Of a stretch of DNA of 64,000 bases, positions 8,851 to 17,449 are shown piece after piece. This DNA is from Albimonas marina (lineage in GTDB: Bacteria; Pseudomonadota; Alphaproteobacteria; Rhodobacterales; Rhodobacteraceae). The stretch is from positions 124,001 to 188,000 of the forward strand of contig NZ_JARHUC010000009.1 in NCBI RefSeq assembly GCF_029223255.1, written 5' to 3'. Made by a program: the position numbers and the translations under genes. The notes beneath the pieces are model-generated. The model did no database searches. It was given only the letters and a program-made list of their open reading frames with translations, and was not told the DNA's origin. Each line of letters begins with the position of its first letter. Position 1 is the stretch's first letter.

Positions 8851-9699
8851 TCAGGGCAGGTCGGGGGCCAGCGCCTCGACCAGGCGGGCGATGCGCGCGC
8901 CGGCATGGGCGGCGTTCTCCAGCACCTCCTCGATCGTGTCGGGCTGCTGCTCGGGGCCGCCGTCGGCGGCGTTGGTGATGGCGGAAAGGCCGAGAACCTT
9001 CATCCCGGCATGGTTCGCCGCGATCACCTCCAGCACCGTCGACATGCCCACCGCGTCCCCGCCCGAGGCGCGCAGCCAGCGCCGCTCGGCCGAGGTCTCG
9101 AGGCTGGGGCCGCTGATGCCGGCGTAGATGCCGGCGGGCAGCTCCTCGCCGATCTTCATCGCCACGTCGCGGGCGAGTTCGCGCAGCTCCGGCGCGTAGG
9201 CGCGGCTCATGTCCGGGAAGCGGGGGCCGAGCGCGTCGTCGTTGGCGCCGATCAGCGGGTTCTGCCCGGTCAGGTTCAGGTGATCCTCGATCAGCATCGG
9301 CACGCCGGGCTTCAGCGCGGGGTTCAGCGCGCCGGCGGCGTTGGTGACCACCAGCGTCTTCGCGCCCATCCTCGCCATCAGCCACACGGGCAGGGCCACG
9401 TCCTGCGCGCTCCACCCCTCGTAGAGATGCACGCGCCCCTGCATCAGCACCGCGCGCCGGCCGAACAGCCGCCCGATCACGAAGCGCCCGGCATGGCTGG
9501 GCGCGGTCGAGACGGGGAAGCCGGGGATCTCGGCGTAGGGGAGGAAGCTCGGGTCCTCCACCGCCTCGGCCAGCTGGCCGAGGCCGGAGCCGAGGATCAT
9601 CGCGATCTCGGGCGCCGGGCCGATGCGCGGGGCGACCGCCTCGAGCGCGGCGGCGCGGCGGGGGGCGAGGGGCGGGACGGCGGGCTGGGGCGTGGTCAT
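8851..9699 (-). CDS. Purine nucleoside phosphorylase
   Basis: The 282-residue protein carries the trimeric (low-molecular-mass, class II) PNP hallmarks: ILGSGLGQLAEAV near residue 35, SHAGRFVIG, HLYEGW, VVTNAAGALNP and GPSLETSAERR. It splits 6-oxopurine nucleosides with phosphate into free base and ribose 1-phosphate. The ATG at 9699 overlaps the stop of the upstream amidohydrolase gene by four bases (ATGA), showing translational coupling. That pairing suggests the phosphorylase acts on the deaminated product, for example methylthioinosine, 5'-deoxyinosine or inosine. The reading frame extends far upstream, but that region is the antisense of the amidohydrolase. Confidence 0.92.
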   Translation of the reverse strand: MTTPQPAVPPLAPRRAAALEAVAPRIGPAPEIAMILGSGLGQLAEAVEDPSFLPYAEIPGFPVSTAPSHAGRFVIGRLFGRRAVLMQGRVHLYEGWSAQDVALPVWLMARMGAKTLVVTNAAGALNPALKPGVPMLIEDHLNLTGQNPLIGANDDALGPRFPDMSRAYAPELRELARDVAMKIGEELPAGIYAGISGPSLETSAERRWLRASGGDAVGMSTVLEVIAANHAGMKVLGLSAITNAADGGPEQQPDTIEEVLENAAHAGARIARLVEALAPDLP

Positions 9700-10991
9700 G
9701 CGATCGAGGCCTTGATGGCGGGGACGAGGGCGCGCACGGCGTCGAGGGTCTGCGCCATGTCGAAGACCACCAGCTCGCGGTCGCGCACGCGCCAGTCGCC
9801 GTCGACGAAGACGTGGCGCACGTCGGCGCGGCCGGCGGAATAGACCGCGTGGGTCATCGCGTCGAACATCGGCACCGCGTGGGGCTTCGAGACGTCGAGC
9901 ACCTGGAAATCCGCGGCCTTGCCCACTTCTAGAGAGCCGGTCAGGGCCCCGATCCCGAGCGCCTTCGCGCCGTTGATCGTGGCCATCTCCAGCGCCTGCC
10001 GGGTGGTCACCGCGTCGGCCCGGCCCGAGGCCGCCTTGTGCAGCACCGCGGCCAGCCTCAGCGCCAGCCACATGTCGATGTCGTTGCCCGAGATCGCCCC
10101 GTCGGTGCCCAGCGTCACATGGATCCCCCGCTCCAGCATCTCCGGCACCCGCGCGAAGCCCGAGGCCAGCTTGAGGTTCGAGACCGGGTTGTGCGCCACC
10201 ACCGCCCCGGTGCGGGCGAGAATGTCCAGCTCCTCGTCGTCGCAATGCACGCAATGGGCCAGCACGGTGCGCGGATCGAGGATGCCGAGCGCATCCATGT
10301 GCCTCACGACCGAGGTCCCGTAGCTCTCCTTCACCGTCGCCTGCTCGACCGTCGTCTCGGCGCAGTGGACCGAGAACAGGGCCCCGTGGTCGTCGGCCAT
10401 CTTCTTGGCGAGCTTCAGGTTCTCCGGCCCCACGGTGTAGGCGCCATGGGGGAAGGTCCCGGGCAGCAGGCGGTCGGTGCGGGGATGCTCGGCGAAGAAG
10501 GCCTCGGCGTCGCCCGGCCGATCGTCGGCCGTCTTCCCGTCCATCCCCGGAAAATCGAAGAACAGCCCGCCGGTCGAGACGCGCAGCCCCAGCTCGGCGC
10601 CCGCGGCGGCGGAGCTTTCGGGGTGCCAGAACATGTCCATGACCGAGGTGCAGCCCGACAGCAGCAGCTCGGCATAGCCCAGCCGCGCGCCGATCCGGCA
10701 GGTCTCGGCGTTCAGGATCGCGCCCTCGGCCTTCCAGACGGTCTGGAGCCAGGGCTCCAGCGGCAGGTTCTCGACCAGGCCGCGGAACAGGCTGTCGGCG
10801 GCGTGGCAGTGGGTGTTGACCAGGCCCGGCATCACCAGCCCGCCCTGGGCGTCGATCACCTCCTGCGCGCGGTCGGGGACCTCTCCGATCGCCTCGATTC
10901 GGCCGCCCGAGACGGCGATCCCCCCCTCGACGACGCTTCCCGCGGCATCCGCGGTCAGGATCACGGCGTTGCGGACGATCAGGTCGGTCAT
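9696..10991 (-). CDS. Amidohydrolase, MTA/SAH/5'-deoxyadenosine deaminase type
   Basis: The start at 10991 gives 431 residues beginning MTDLIVRNAVILTADAAGSV, the normal opening of the TRZ/ATZ/SsnA amidohydrolases. Metal-site motifs are present: VNTHCHAAD, SVHCAETT, LAHCVHCDDEE and TLGTDGAISGND. The family includes deaminases of methylthioadenosine, S-adenosylhomocysteine and 5'-deoxyadenosine as well as guanine deaminase. The four-base overlap with a purine nucleoside phosphorylase favours an adenosine-type deaminase that hands a 6-oxopurine nucleoside to the phosphorylase. The longer frame to 11489 adds Pro/Arg-rich sequence unlike any enzyme and is rejected. Confidence 0.87.
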   Translation of the reverse strand: MTDLIVRNAVILTADAAGSVVEGGIAVSGGRIEAIGEVPDRAQEVIDAQGGLVMPGLVNTHCHAADSLFRGLVENLPLEPWLQTVWKAEGAILNAETCRIGARLGYAELLLSGCTSVMDMFWHPESSAAAGAELGLRVSTGGLFFDFPGMDGKTADDRPGDAEAFFAEHPRTDRLLPGTFPHGAYTVGPENLKLAKKMADDHGALFSVHCAETTVEQATVKESYGTSVVRHMDALGILDPRTVLAHCVHCDDEELDILARTGAVVAHNPVSNLKLASGFARVPEMLERGIHVTLGTDGAISGNDIDMWLALRLAAVLHKAASGRADAVTTRQALEMATINGAKALGIGALTGSLEVGKAADFQVLDVSKPHAVPMFDAMTHAVYSAGRADVRHVFVDGDWRVRDRELVVFDMAQTLDAVRALVPAIKASIA

Positions 10992-11314
10992 GGGCCCTCC
11001 GGCGGCTCTGCGGCGGGGCGGAGGGTAGGGGGAAAGCCGCGGGTTGGAAAGCCGGCGGGCCGGCCGGACGGGGCGCGCAAAAGCGCCCGGCGCGCCCCGC
11101 GCGGGCCGCGGGCAGGCGCGGCGGGGGCGGGGCGGCCGGGCGAGGTTGCGGCCGGCGGAAGAGGCGGAACGCCGGCCGGGGATGGGGGGGGCGGAGGGCG
11201 GGGACGCCGGGGTCGAAGCGTCCCCGCCCTCCTCGCGCGCGGGGTCATGCGCGGGGGGATCGAAGGAGAGGCCGGGCGGGGCGGGGCGACCCCGGCCGGC
11301 GTCGGGCCGGCGGC
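10992..11314 (-). other. Gene-free GC-rich gap upstream of the deaminase gene
   Basis: This 323-base stretch lies between the unknown gene at 11315 and the deaminase gene. It must hold the leader, and perhaps the promoter, of the deaminase-phosphorylase pair. It is extremely GC-rich with many G runs. I see no convincing promoter boxes, terminator or conserved frame in it. Confidence 0.5.
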
Positions 11315-11680
11315 TCAGGCGGCCGAGGCGGCGACGGAGAGGGGCTCGGCGCGTCGCGCGGCGCCGGGGAAGGCCGCGAGCTTGCCGTCGGCGGTCAGCA
11401 GGGCATGCATCGCCGGGTCCAGGTCCACCGTGGCGCCGCGGCGGTCGCGGGCGATGGCGACGTGCAGGTCGATGCGCGTCAGGCTCCACTCCAGCTCGGC
11501 GGCCTGATCCTCCAGCAGGCGGCGGGCGTCCTCGGTCAGGCGCTCTCCCGCCAGGCGCCGCTCGGCGGCGGCGAGACGGCCGCGAAGCCGGGTCGAGACC
11601 GCCAGCGCCAGGCGCTCCAGCGTCTCGGACGGCAGCGAGGGCAGGGCGTCGGTGCGGGCGTCGAGGGCGATGGCGGTCAT
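11315..11680 (-). CDS. Unknown small protein (121 aa)
   Basis: I do not recognise this protein. The start at 11680 is preferred over 11725 because GGAG stands seven bases before it. The sequence begins MTAIALDARTDALPSLPSET and is largely helical, with alternating Leu/Ala/Arg/Glu (LALAVSTRLRGRLAAAERRL, LLEDQAAELEWSLTRIDLHV), compatible with a short coiled coil and no membrane segment. Codon use fits the neighbours, and the complementary strand offers no better gene. It lies between the TetR gene and the deaminase gene, all on the minus strand. Confidence 0.55.
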   Translation of the reverse strand: MTAIALDARTDALPSLPSETLERLALAVSTRLRGRLAAAERRLAGERLTEDARRLLEDQAAELEWSLTRIDLHVAIARDRRGATVDLDPAMHALLTADGKLAAFPGAARRAEPLSVAASAA

Positions 11681-11824
11681 GGCGGTCTCCGGGGTGGTTC
11701 GAATTCGCTGGAGAGTTGACGCCATCTTTATGCGCCGGATCCGAGCGACCGGACGGGCAGGCGGGGCGCCCGTCGGTATCGTCCCCCTATCCGAAAGGAT
11801 AGGCGGCCGCGCCGCGTCGGGCGG

Positions 11825-12391
11825 TCAGCCCTCCTGCGGCTCCCCCAGCAGGCGCCGGGCGACGAAGGCGACCTTGGGGCCGAGGGCCGCGAATTCGTCC
11901 TTCGCCATCAGCCCGTCGCAGCAGTCGATCACCAGCTGGGCGCGCCACTCGGGGTCGGGGCGGCCGGCCTCGCGCAGCACGTCGGCGATGCGCCCGACCA
12001 TCCAGGCGTGCAGCGCCTGGAACTCGGCGCCCGTGCGCACGATCTGGTCGCTGGTCAGCTCCTGCGCATGGGGCGAGCCCTCGAGCAGCGCATCCGCGAC
12101 GCCGTACTTGTCGGCGAGCGCGCGCGCCACCCGGTCCTCCGGCGCGCCGGGGTGGGCGAGCGCCACCTCGAACGCGGACTTCATCCGCTCGATCACCGTG
12201 GCGATCACCGCGCGGAACATCGCTTCCTTGTCGGGGAAATAGGCGTAGAGCGTGGGCTTGGCGACGCCGGCGCGCTTGGCGATCGCCTCCATCGTCGCGC
12301 CGCGCAGGCCGCTTTCGAGGAACAGCGCCTGCGCCGCCTCCAGCATTCGCGCCTCGCGCGCGGGGGATCGTTTCATCGGCGCGCGCGGCAT
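11825..12391 (-). CDS. TetR/AcrR-family transcriptional regulator
   Basis: A 188-residue repressor-type protein. The N-terminal helix-turn-helix is clear: ARMLEAAQALFLESGLRGA, then MEAIAKRAGVAKPTLYAYF-PDKEAMF. The rest is a ligand-binding helical domain ending with a TetR_C-like segment. GGAGGG lies about ten bases before the ATG. It is divergent from the NAD-dependent reductase gene at 12463, with a palindrome in the 71-base gap. The likely arrangement is self-repression plus repression of the reductase until an unknown small molecule binds. Confidence 0.92.
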   Translation of the reverse strand: MPRAPMKRSPAREARMLEAAQALFLESGLRGATMEAIAKRAGVAKPTLYAYFPDKEAMFRAVIATVIERMKSAFEVALAHPGAPEDRVARALADKYGVADALLEGSPHAQELTSDQIVRTGAEFQALHAWMVGRIADVLREAGRPDPEWRAQLVIDCCDGLMAKDEFAALGPKVAFVARRLLGEPQEG

Positions 12392-12411
12392 GCTCTTGCG
12401 CCCTCCATTAT

Positions 12412-12435
12412 GAACGTTATTTACAATAAACGTTC
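12412..12435. promoter_or_regulatory. Palindromic operator between tetR and the reductase gene
   Basis: Perfect half-sites GAACGTT and AACGTTC are 10 bases apart (12412-12418 and 12429-12435), with two of the inner pairs also matching. The plus-strand -10-like TACAAT (12422-12427) lies inside the palindrome, so bound TetR would block transcription of the reductase gene. Confidence 0.7.
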
Positions 12436-12462
12436 GTTTCGTTCAATTTCGCGGAGAACTCC

Positions 12463-13494
12463 ATGTCCGACGCCGTGCTTCTGACCGGGATCACCGGCTT
12501 CCTGGGCGGCCACGTCGCGCTCGCGCTTCTCGAGGCGGGATACACGGTGCGCGGGAGCCTGCGCAATCCGGGCCCGAACGGAGAGCGGGCCGAGGCCCTG
12601 CGCGCGACGCTGGCGGAGGCCGGCGCCGACCTCTCCCGCCTGTCGCTGGTCCCGCTCGACCTGACCCGCGACGAGGGCTGGGCCGAGGCCGCGGCCGGCG
12701 CGCGATACGTGATGCACACCGCCTCGCCCTTCGTGACCACGATGCCGAAGGACCCGCAGGCGCTGATCGTCCCGGCGGTGCAGGGGACCGAGCGCGCCTT
12801 CGCCGCGGCGCAGGCCGCGGGGGCGGAGCGGGTGGTCGTCACCTCCTCCACCGTCGCCATCACCGCGGGGCGCGGACCCGAGCGGCCCGACCGGCTGGGC
12901 GCAGGCGACTGGTCCCGGCCCGAGGACGGGCGGCTGAACGCCTACGGCGCCTCGAAGGTCCTGGCCGAGCGGCGCGCCTGGGCGCTGGCGGAGGCGCCGG
13001 GGGCGCCCGCGCTCGCCGTCGTCAATCCCGGCTTCATCTCCGGCCCGCTGCTCGACGCCGACCCCGGCACCTCGGGCGCGGTGCTGGCGCGGCTGCTGCG
13101 CGGCGATCTGCCGATGGTGCCCCGGCTGATCCTGCACACGGTCGACGTGCGCGACCTGGCCCGCATCCACGTCGCCGCCCTGACCGACCCGGAGGCCGCC
13201 GGCCATCGCCACCCCGCCGCCTTCTCCCACCACTCGCTGTCCGAGATCGGGGCGATGCTGCGCGAGGCGCTGCCCGAGCGCGCCCGCCGGATTCCGGTCC
13301 GGCAGGCGCCGGACTGGCTGATCCGGCTGGTGGCGCGGGTCGACGGAGACCTCCGCGCGAACGTCAATGAACTGGGCTACGGTCCGGAGCTCGACGCCTC
13401 CGCCGGGCGCCGGCTGCTGGGGCGCGCGCCGATCCCGGCCGAGCGCTCGCTCGCCGACATGGCCCGCAGCCTGATCGCGCGCGGCGTGGTCTGA
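12463..13494 (+). CDS. NAD(P)-dependent epimerase/reductase (dihydroflavonol-reductase-like)
   Basis: The 343-residue extended SDR has the cofactor motif LLTGITGFLGGHVALAL at residues 6-22, the HTASPF segment, catalytic Ser in VVVTSSTVAI and the YGASK motif. The pattern matches dihydroflavonol 4-reductase-like and cinnamoyl-CoA-reductase-like enzymes, which in bacteria reduce aldehydes or ketones of unknown identity. GGAG precedes the ATG by six bases. It is divergent from a TetR gene whose likely operator covers its -10 region, suggesting induction by a toxic carbonyl compound. Its stop lies four bases from the convergent miaB stop. Confidence 0.88.
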   Translation: MSDAVLLTGITGFLGGHVALALLEAGYTVRGSLRNPGPNGERAEALRATLAEAGADLSRLSLVPLDLTRDEGWAEAAAGARYVMHTASPFVTTMPKDPQALIVPAVQGTERAFAAAQAAGAERVVVTSSTVAITAGRGPERPDRLGAGDWSRPEDGRLNAYGASKVLAERRAWALAEAPGAPALAVVNPGFISGPLLDADPGTSGAVLARLLRGDLPMVPRLILHTVDVRDLARIHVAALTDPEAAGHRHPAAFSHHSLSEIGAMLREALPERARRIPVRQAPDWLIRLVARVDGDLRANVNELGYGPELDASAGRRLLGRAPIPAERSLADMARSLIARGVV

Positions 13495-13498
13495 GAGG

Positions 13499-14803
13499 TC
13501 AGGCGACCAGCCGGCCGGAGAGGGAGTTCGGACCGCTCTCGACCACCTCGACCTCGACCACCTGGCCGGCGGTCTCGGGGGCGGCGAGGAAGTGGACGGC
13601 GTGGAGCCAGGGGCTCTTGCCCACCATCTGCCCGGGCATCCGGCCGGCCTTCTCGACCAGCACGGGCAGGGTGCGGCCCACCATGCTCTCCTGGAAGGCC
13701 TTCTGGTCGCGGGAGATCACGGCGTTCAGGCGCGCGAGGCGGTCGTCCTTCACCGCCTCCTTCACCTGTTCCCCGGCGCCGGCGGCCGGGGTGCCGGGGC
13801 GCGAGGAGTACTTGAAGGTGAAGGCCGAGCCGTAGCCGACCGCCTCGGCCAGCGCGAGCGTGTCGGCGAACTCCGCCTCCGTCTCGCCGGGGAAGCCGAC
13901 GATGAAGTCGCCCGACAGGGCGATGTCGGGCCGCGCGGCGCGGATCCGGTCGATCAGGCGGAGGTAGGCCTCGGCCGTGTGGCGGCGGTTCATCGCCTTC
14001 AGCACCCGGTCCGAGCCGGACTGCACCGGCAGGTGCAGGTATGGCATCAGCTTGTCGAGCTCGCCATGCGCCTCGATCAGGTCCTCGCCCATGTCGTTGG
14101 GGTGGGAGGTCGTGTAGCGCAGCCGGGCGATCCCCTCGATCGCGGCGAGCTCCCGCAGCAGGCGCGCCAGCGTCCAGTCGGCGCCGTCCGGCCCCTCGCC
14201 ATGGTACGCGTTGACGTTCTGGCCCAGCAGCGTGATCTCGCGCACGCCCTGCTCGGCAAGCGCCTTCGCCTCGGCGATCAGGCGGGCGGCGGGGCGCGAC
14301 ACCTCGGCCCCGCGGGTGTAGGGGACCACGCAGAAGGCGCAGAACTTGTCGCAGCCCTCCTGCACGGTCAGGAAGGCGGTCGGCGCGCGGCGGCGCACGG
14401 GCGCCGGCATCTTGAGGAACTTGTCCTCCAGCGGGAACTCGGTGTCGACGCCGCCCTTGGCGATCAGCTGGGGCAGGCGGTGATAGGCCTGCGGGCCGAC
14501 CGCGAAGTCGACGGCGGGCTGGCGGCGCAGGATCTCCTCGCCCTCGGCCTGGGCGACGCAGCCGGCGACGCCGATCTTGAGGTCCGGCTTCCCGGCCTTC
14601 AGCGGCTTCAGGCGGCCCAGCTCGGAATAGACCTTCTCGGCCGCCTTCTCGCGGATGTGGCAGGTGTTGAGCAGGATCAGGTCCGCGTCCTCGGCCCGGT
14701 CCGTCGTCTCGTAGCCCTCGGCCGCCATCACGCCCGCCATCCGCTCGGAGTCGTAGACGTTCATCTGGCAGCCGTAGGTCTTCACGAACAGCTTCTTGGC
14801 CAT
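13499..14803 (-). CDS. miaB: tRNA-2-methylthio-N6-dimethylallyladenosine synthase MiaB
   Basis: The start at 14803 gives 434 residues beginning [20 protein letters not shown]. Three cysteines of the first 4Fe-4S cluster are visible ([22 protein letters not shown]), and the radical-SAM CxxxCxxC motif lies in [22 protein letters not shown] domain forms the C-terminus (about residues 370-434, PVLVEKAG and VEVEVVESG). MiaB methylthiolates i6A37 in tRNAs reading UNN codons. Family length is normal. The 42 extra codons upstream are Arg/Pro-rich and rejected. It is downstream of mucR and convergent with the reductase gene. Confidence 0.97.
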   Translation of the reverse strand: MAKKLFVKTYGCQMNVYDSERMAGVMAAEGYETTDRAEDADLILLNTCHIREKAAEKVYSELGRLKPLKAGKPDLKIGVAGCVAQAEGEEILRRQPAVDFAVGPQAYHRLPQLIAKGGVDTEFPLEDKFLKMPAPVRRRAPTAFLTVQEGCDKFCAFCVVPYTRGAEVSRPAARLIAEAKALAEQGVREITLLGQNVNAYHGEGPDGADWTLARLLRELAAIEGIARLRYTTSHPNDMGEDLIEAHGELDKLMPYLHLPVQSGSDRVLKAMNRRHTAEAYLRLIDRIRAARPDIALSGDFIVGFPGETEAEFADTLALAEAVGYGSAFTFKYSSRPGTPAAGAGEQVKEAVKDDRLARLNAVISRDQKAFQESMVGRTLPVLVEKAGRMPGQMVGKSPWLHAVHFLAAPETAGQVVEVEVVESGPNSLSGRLVA

Positions 14804-14951
14804 GAGAGGTCTCCCGAAGGATCGGCGGCGCGGCGGGGCCGCGCGAGAGGGTCCACGAACGCGTCGCGGCGCGCGAGGTCCCCCTCGCGCGCCGCGGCCT
14901 GCCTTATCGCGCCCCGGCCCCCCGCGCAACCGCGCGGGCCGGGGCGGCGGA

Positions 14952-15368
14952 TCACTTGCCCTTGGGCTTGCGGCCGAGGCCGATCTGCTTGGCCAGCTCC
15001 TGGCGCTTGCGGGCGTAGGCGGGGGCGACCATCGGGTAGTCCGCCGACAGGCCCCACTTCGCGCGATACTCCTCGGGCGTCATGTCGTAGGCGGTCTTCA
15101 GATGCCGCTTGAGCATCTTCAGCTTCTTCCCGTCCTCGAGGCAGATGATGTAGTCGTCCGTGACCGATTTCTTCACCGGAACGGCGGGGATCAGCTCCTC
15201 CTGCGGCTCCGGCTTGTCTTCGGCCAGCTCCGAGAGCTTGGCGAAGACGGATTCGATCACGCCCGTCAGGTCCGACGGCGACACCGGGTTGTTGGACACG
15301 TGCGAGGACACGATGTCCGCGGTGAGCGCGAGCAGTTCCGATTTGGCGATGAGCGCGGAGTCCGACAT
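14952..15368 (-). CDS. mucR: MucR/Ros-family transcriptional regulator
   Basis: The 138-residue product starts [20 protein letters not shown], the MucR oligomerisation region, and ends with the Ros/MucR DNA-binding domain: [45 protein letters not shown]. The ATG at 15368 follows GAGAGGTAAC; the longer frame to 15452 lacks such a site. MucR proteins are nucleoid-associated-like repressors of surface polysaccharide, motility and virulence genes in alphaproteobacteria. In the zinc-finger region the first Cys and His are kept, but the second Cys position is Asp and the second His position is Tyr or Ala, so zinc may not be bound. Confidence 0.92.
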   Translation of the reverse strand: MSDSALIAKSELLALTADIVSSHVSNNPVSPSDLTGVIESVFAKLSELAEDKPEPQEELIPAVPVKKSVTDDYIICLEDGKKLKMLKRHLKTAYDMTPEEYRAKWGLSADYPMVAPAYARKRQELAKQIGLGRKPKGK

Positions 15369-15470
15369 GTTACCTCTCATTATGACAGCGACGTGAACCG
15401 ACGTCGGCTCTTTTTCGTGGCTGTTCCGGCGGTCGGCGAACCGCCCGGACATGGATAAGAACGTGGAAGG

Positions 15471-15499
15471 GTCTTAAGACTTCACTACTGCGACGTCAA
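15471..15499 (-). promoter_or_regulatory. Candidate mucR promoter
   Basis: On the minus strand TTGACG (15494-15499) is followed after 17 bases by TAAGAC (15471-15476). This falls in the AT-rich gap between rimI and mucR and would give a leader of about 95 bases. MucR is usually autoregulated through AT-rich sites, which this gap could supply. Confidence 0.45.
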
Positions 15500-15571
15500 T
15501 TCATATCCAACTGACATCTTCGCGAAATGATCGCAAGTCGCAATCCGTTCGTCTAGTCGCGCTCCGGGCGA

Positions 15572-16099
15572 TTAGGCAGGCTCGCCGATACGGGCGGGGC
15601 CATCGTTTCGCCCTAATCTCAGCCGCATCGCGATCGCATCGATACGGGTCCCGTTGACGTCGCGGTAATAATTGCGGCGACGACCCACGGGCTCCCACCC
15701 GAGCGCCGCGTAGAGCGCCTGCGCGGGGGCGTTGGTCGCGGCGACTTCGAGGAATATCTCCTCCACGCCCGCGGCCGCGCACAGCGCGGCGAAGCGGGTG
15801 CAGAGCGCGCGGCCCAGGCCGCGGCGGCGGGCCTCGGGGCGGGTGGCGAGGGTCACCAGCTCCGCTTCCGGCCCGATCCGGCGGCCGAGCAGCAGCGCGT
15901 CGGGGTCGAGCAGGGCGATGGCTCCGGGGGTGGCGGCGAAGCCGGCGATCTCCGCGGCCGACCAGGGGCGGCCGGGCGTGGTGCCGTCGAAGGCGGCGGC
16001 GTGGATGCGGGCCGCGGCCTCGGCAGTCGCGGGATCGGAGGTCAGCCGCGCCGTCGCCTCGACCGGCCCCGGCGCGGGGCCGGCGGGCGCCGCGCTCAT
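15572..16099 (-). CDS. rimI: RimI-like N-acetyltransferase
   Basis: A 175-residue GNAT protein. The acetyl-CoA-binding motif is in LATRPEARRRGLGRALCTRF, followed by EIFLEVAATNAPAQALYAAL and GRRRNYYRD, matching RimI, which acetylates the N-terminal Ala of ribosomal protein S18 and some other proteins. Its ATG at 16099 overlaps the tsaB stop by four bases (ATGA). tsaB-rimI is a widespread gene pair. An N-terminal extension of about 20 Ala/Pro-rich residues is a little longer than in E. coli RimI. Confidence 0.88.
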   Translation of the reverse strand: MSAAPAGPAPGPVEATARLTSDPATAEAAARIHAAAFDGTTPGRPWSAAEIAGFAATPGAIALLDPDALLLGRRIGPEAELVTLATRPEARRRGLGRALCTRFAALCAAAGVEEIFLEVAATNAPAQALYAALGWEPVGRRRNYYRDVNGTRIDAIAMRLRLGRNDGPARIGEPA

Positions 16100-16764
16100 C
16101 CCGCCGCGCCGTCCAGCAACGGCGGCGGCGTCTCCGAGGGCGGGTCGGCCTCGGGCGGGCGGGGGTAGATCGGGGCGGGGCGGGGAAGCGAGGCGCCCGC
16201 GGGCAGGGCCGCGAACATCCGCGCCGCGATCCGCGCGACGTCCACGGGATCGGGCAGGTCGGTTTCGTCCAGCGCGCAGGCGCCGAGCGCCGCGGCGGTC
16301 TCGGCCGCGCCGGGGCCGCGCACGCAGGCGGCGCCGGCCTCGGCGAAGAGGGCGGGCAGCTCGGCCAGCGGCGCCTGCACCGCCTCGCCCAGCGGGCGGG
16401 CGACCGGGCCGTCGGGACCGGCGGCGAGCTCGTAGGCCTGGGCGTGGCGCTCGTCGCGACGGGCGCCGGCGAGGGCCAGCACCGGCCCCGACGCGCCGGC
16501 GCGCCCGGCGCCCTCGGCCAGGGCCTGCAGGCGCGGCACGCCGACCGAGGGCCGGCCGATCCCCAGCGCCAGCCCGCGGGCGGCGGCGACGCCGATGCGC
16601 ACGCCGGTGAAGTTGCCGGGCCCCGTGCACACGCCGATCCCGGCCAGCGCCTGCGGCGCGAGCCCGGCGGCCGCCAGGACTTCCTGGATCAGGGGGGCGA
16701 GACGCTCAGCCTGGCCCTTGCCCATCGGCTCGGACAGGGCGGCGAGCACGCGGCCCTCGGACAC
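16096..16764 (-). CDS. tsaB: tRNA threonylcarbamoyladenosine biosynthesis protein TsaB (start uncertain)
   Basis: TsaB is the ASKHA-fold partner of TsaD in forming t6A37 of tRNA. The motif GIGVCTGPGNFTGVRIGVAA is diagnostic. The first usual start codon in frame is GTG at 16764 (222 residues), but codons upstream of it encode LLGIDASAAQCAAAVV, the conserved first strand of the fold. The open frame runs back to the stop at 16909-16911 with no ATG, GTG or TTG between. The real start is therefore probably a rare codon, such as CTG at 16896, or the base sequence has an error. It is coupled to rimI downstream and adjoins the NifU-domain gene. Confidence 0.85.
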   Translation of the reverse strand: MSEGRVLAALSEPMGKGQAERLAPLIQEVLAAAGLAPQALAGIGVCTGPGNFTGVRIGVAAARGLALGIGRPSVGVPRLQALAEGAGRAGASGPVLALAGARRDERHAQAYELAAGPDGPVARPLGEAVQAPLAELPALFAEAGAACVRGPGAAETAAALGACALDETDLPDPVDVARIAARMFAALPAGASLPRPAPIYPRPPEADPPSETPPPLLDGAAG

Positions 16765-16876
16765 GACCGCGGCCGCGCACTGCGCGGCCGAGGCGTCGAT
16801 CCCGAGAAGGGGGCCGAGACGGGTGGCGGCGGTCGGATCGGGGCCGCGGCCCGGGTCGGGCGCGGTCCCGGCGACG

Positions 16877-17449
16877 TCAGAACTGGAGGCCGACAGGACG
16901 CACCTCGGTCACTTCGGGGATGTAGTGCCGCAGCAGGTTCTCGATGCCCATCTTCAGCGTCATCGTCGAAGACGGGCAGCCCGCGCAGGCGCCCTGCATG
17001 TGCAGGTAGACCACGCCGCGGTCGAAGCCGTGGAAGGTGATGTCGCCGCCGTCCTGCGCGACCGCGGGGCGGACGCGGGTGTCGAGCAGCTCCTTGATCT
17101 GGACCACGATCTCGCCGTCGGGGCCGGAGTGCTCGGCATGGCCGGTGGTCTGGGCGCCGGCGTCGGCGGCCAGCACCGGGGCGCCGGACTGGTAGTGCTC
17201 CAGGATCGCGCCCAGCACGCCGGGCTTGAGATGCGACCAGTCGCGGGACTCGGCCTTGGTGACGGTGATGAAGTCGGGGCCCAGGAACACGCCCTCGACG
17301 CCGTCGACGCCGAAGATGCGCTCGGCCAGCGGCGAGGCGCCTGCGGCCTCCTTCGCGGGGAAGTCGGCGGAGCCGGCCTGCATCACGGTCTGGCCGGGCA
17401 GGAACTTCAGCGTCGCGGGGTTCGGCGTGGATTCGGTCTGGATGAACAT
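16877..17449 (-). CDS. NifU-domain Fe-S biogenesis protein (Nfu type)
   Basis: The start at 17449 gives 190 residues beginning MFIQTESTPNPATLKFLPGQ, the Nfu N-terminal domain typical of alphaproteobacteria and mitochondria. A NifU C-terminal domain follows, with the cluster-binding CxxC in QGACAGCPSSTMTLK near residue 150. Nfu proteins carry and deliver 4Fe-4S clusters to target enzymes; MiaB nearby is a known type of target. The frame to 17605 adds Arg/Pro-rich sequence and is rejected. The gene is the first of a minus-strand run with tsaB and rimI. Confidence 0.93.
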   Translation of the reverse strand: MFIQTESTPNPATLKFLPGQTVMQAGSADFPAKEAAGASPLAERIFGVDGVEGVFLGPDFITVTKAESRDWSHLKPGVLGAILEHYQSGAPVLAADAGAQTTGHAEHSGPDGEIVVQIKELLDTRVRPAVAQDGGDITFHGFDRGVVYLHMQGACAGCPSSTMTLKMGIENLLRHYIPEVTEVRPVGLQF

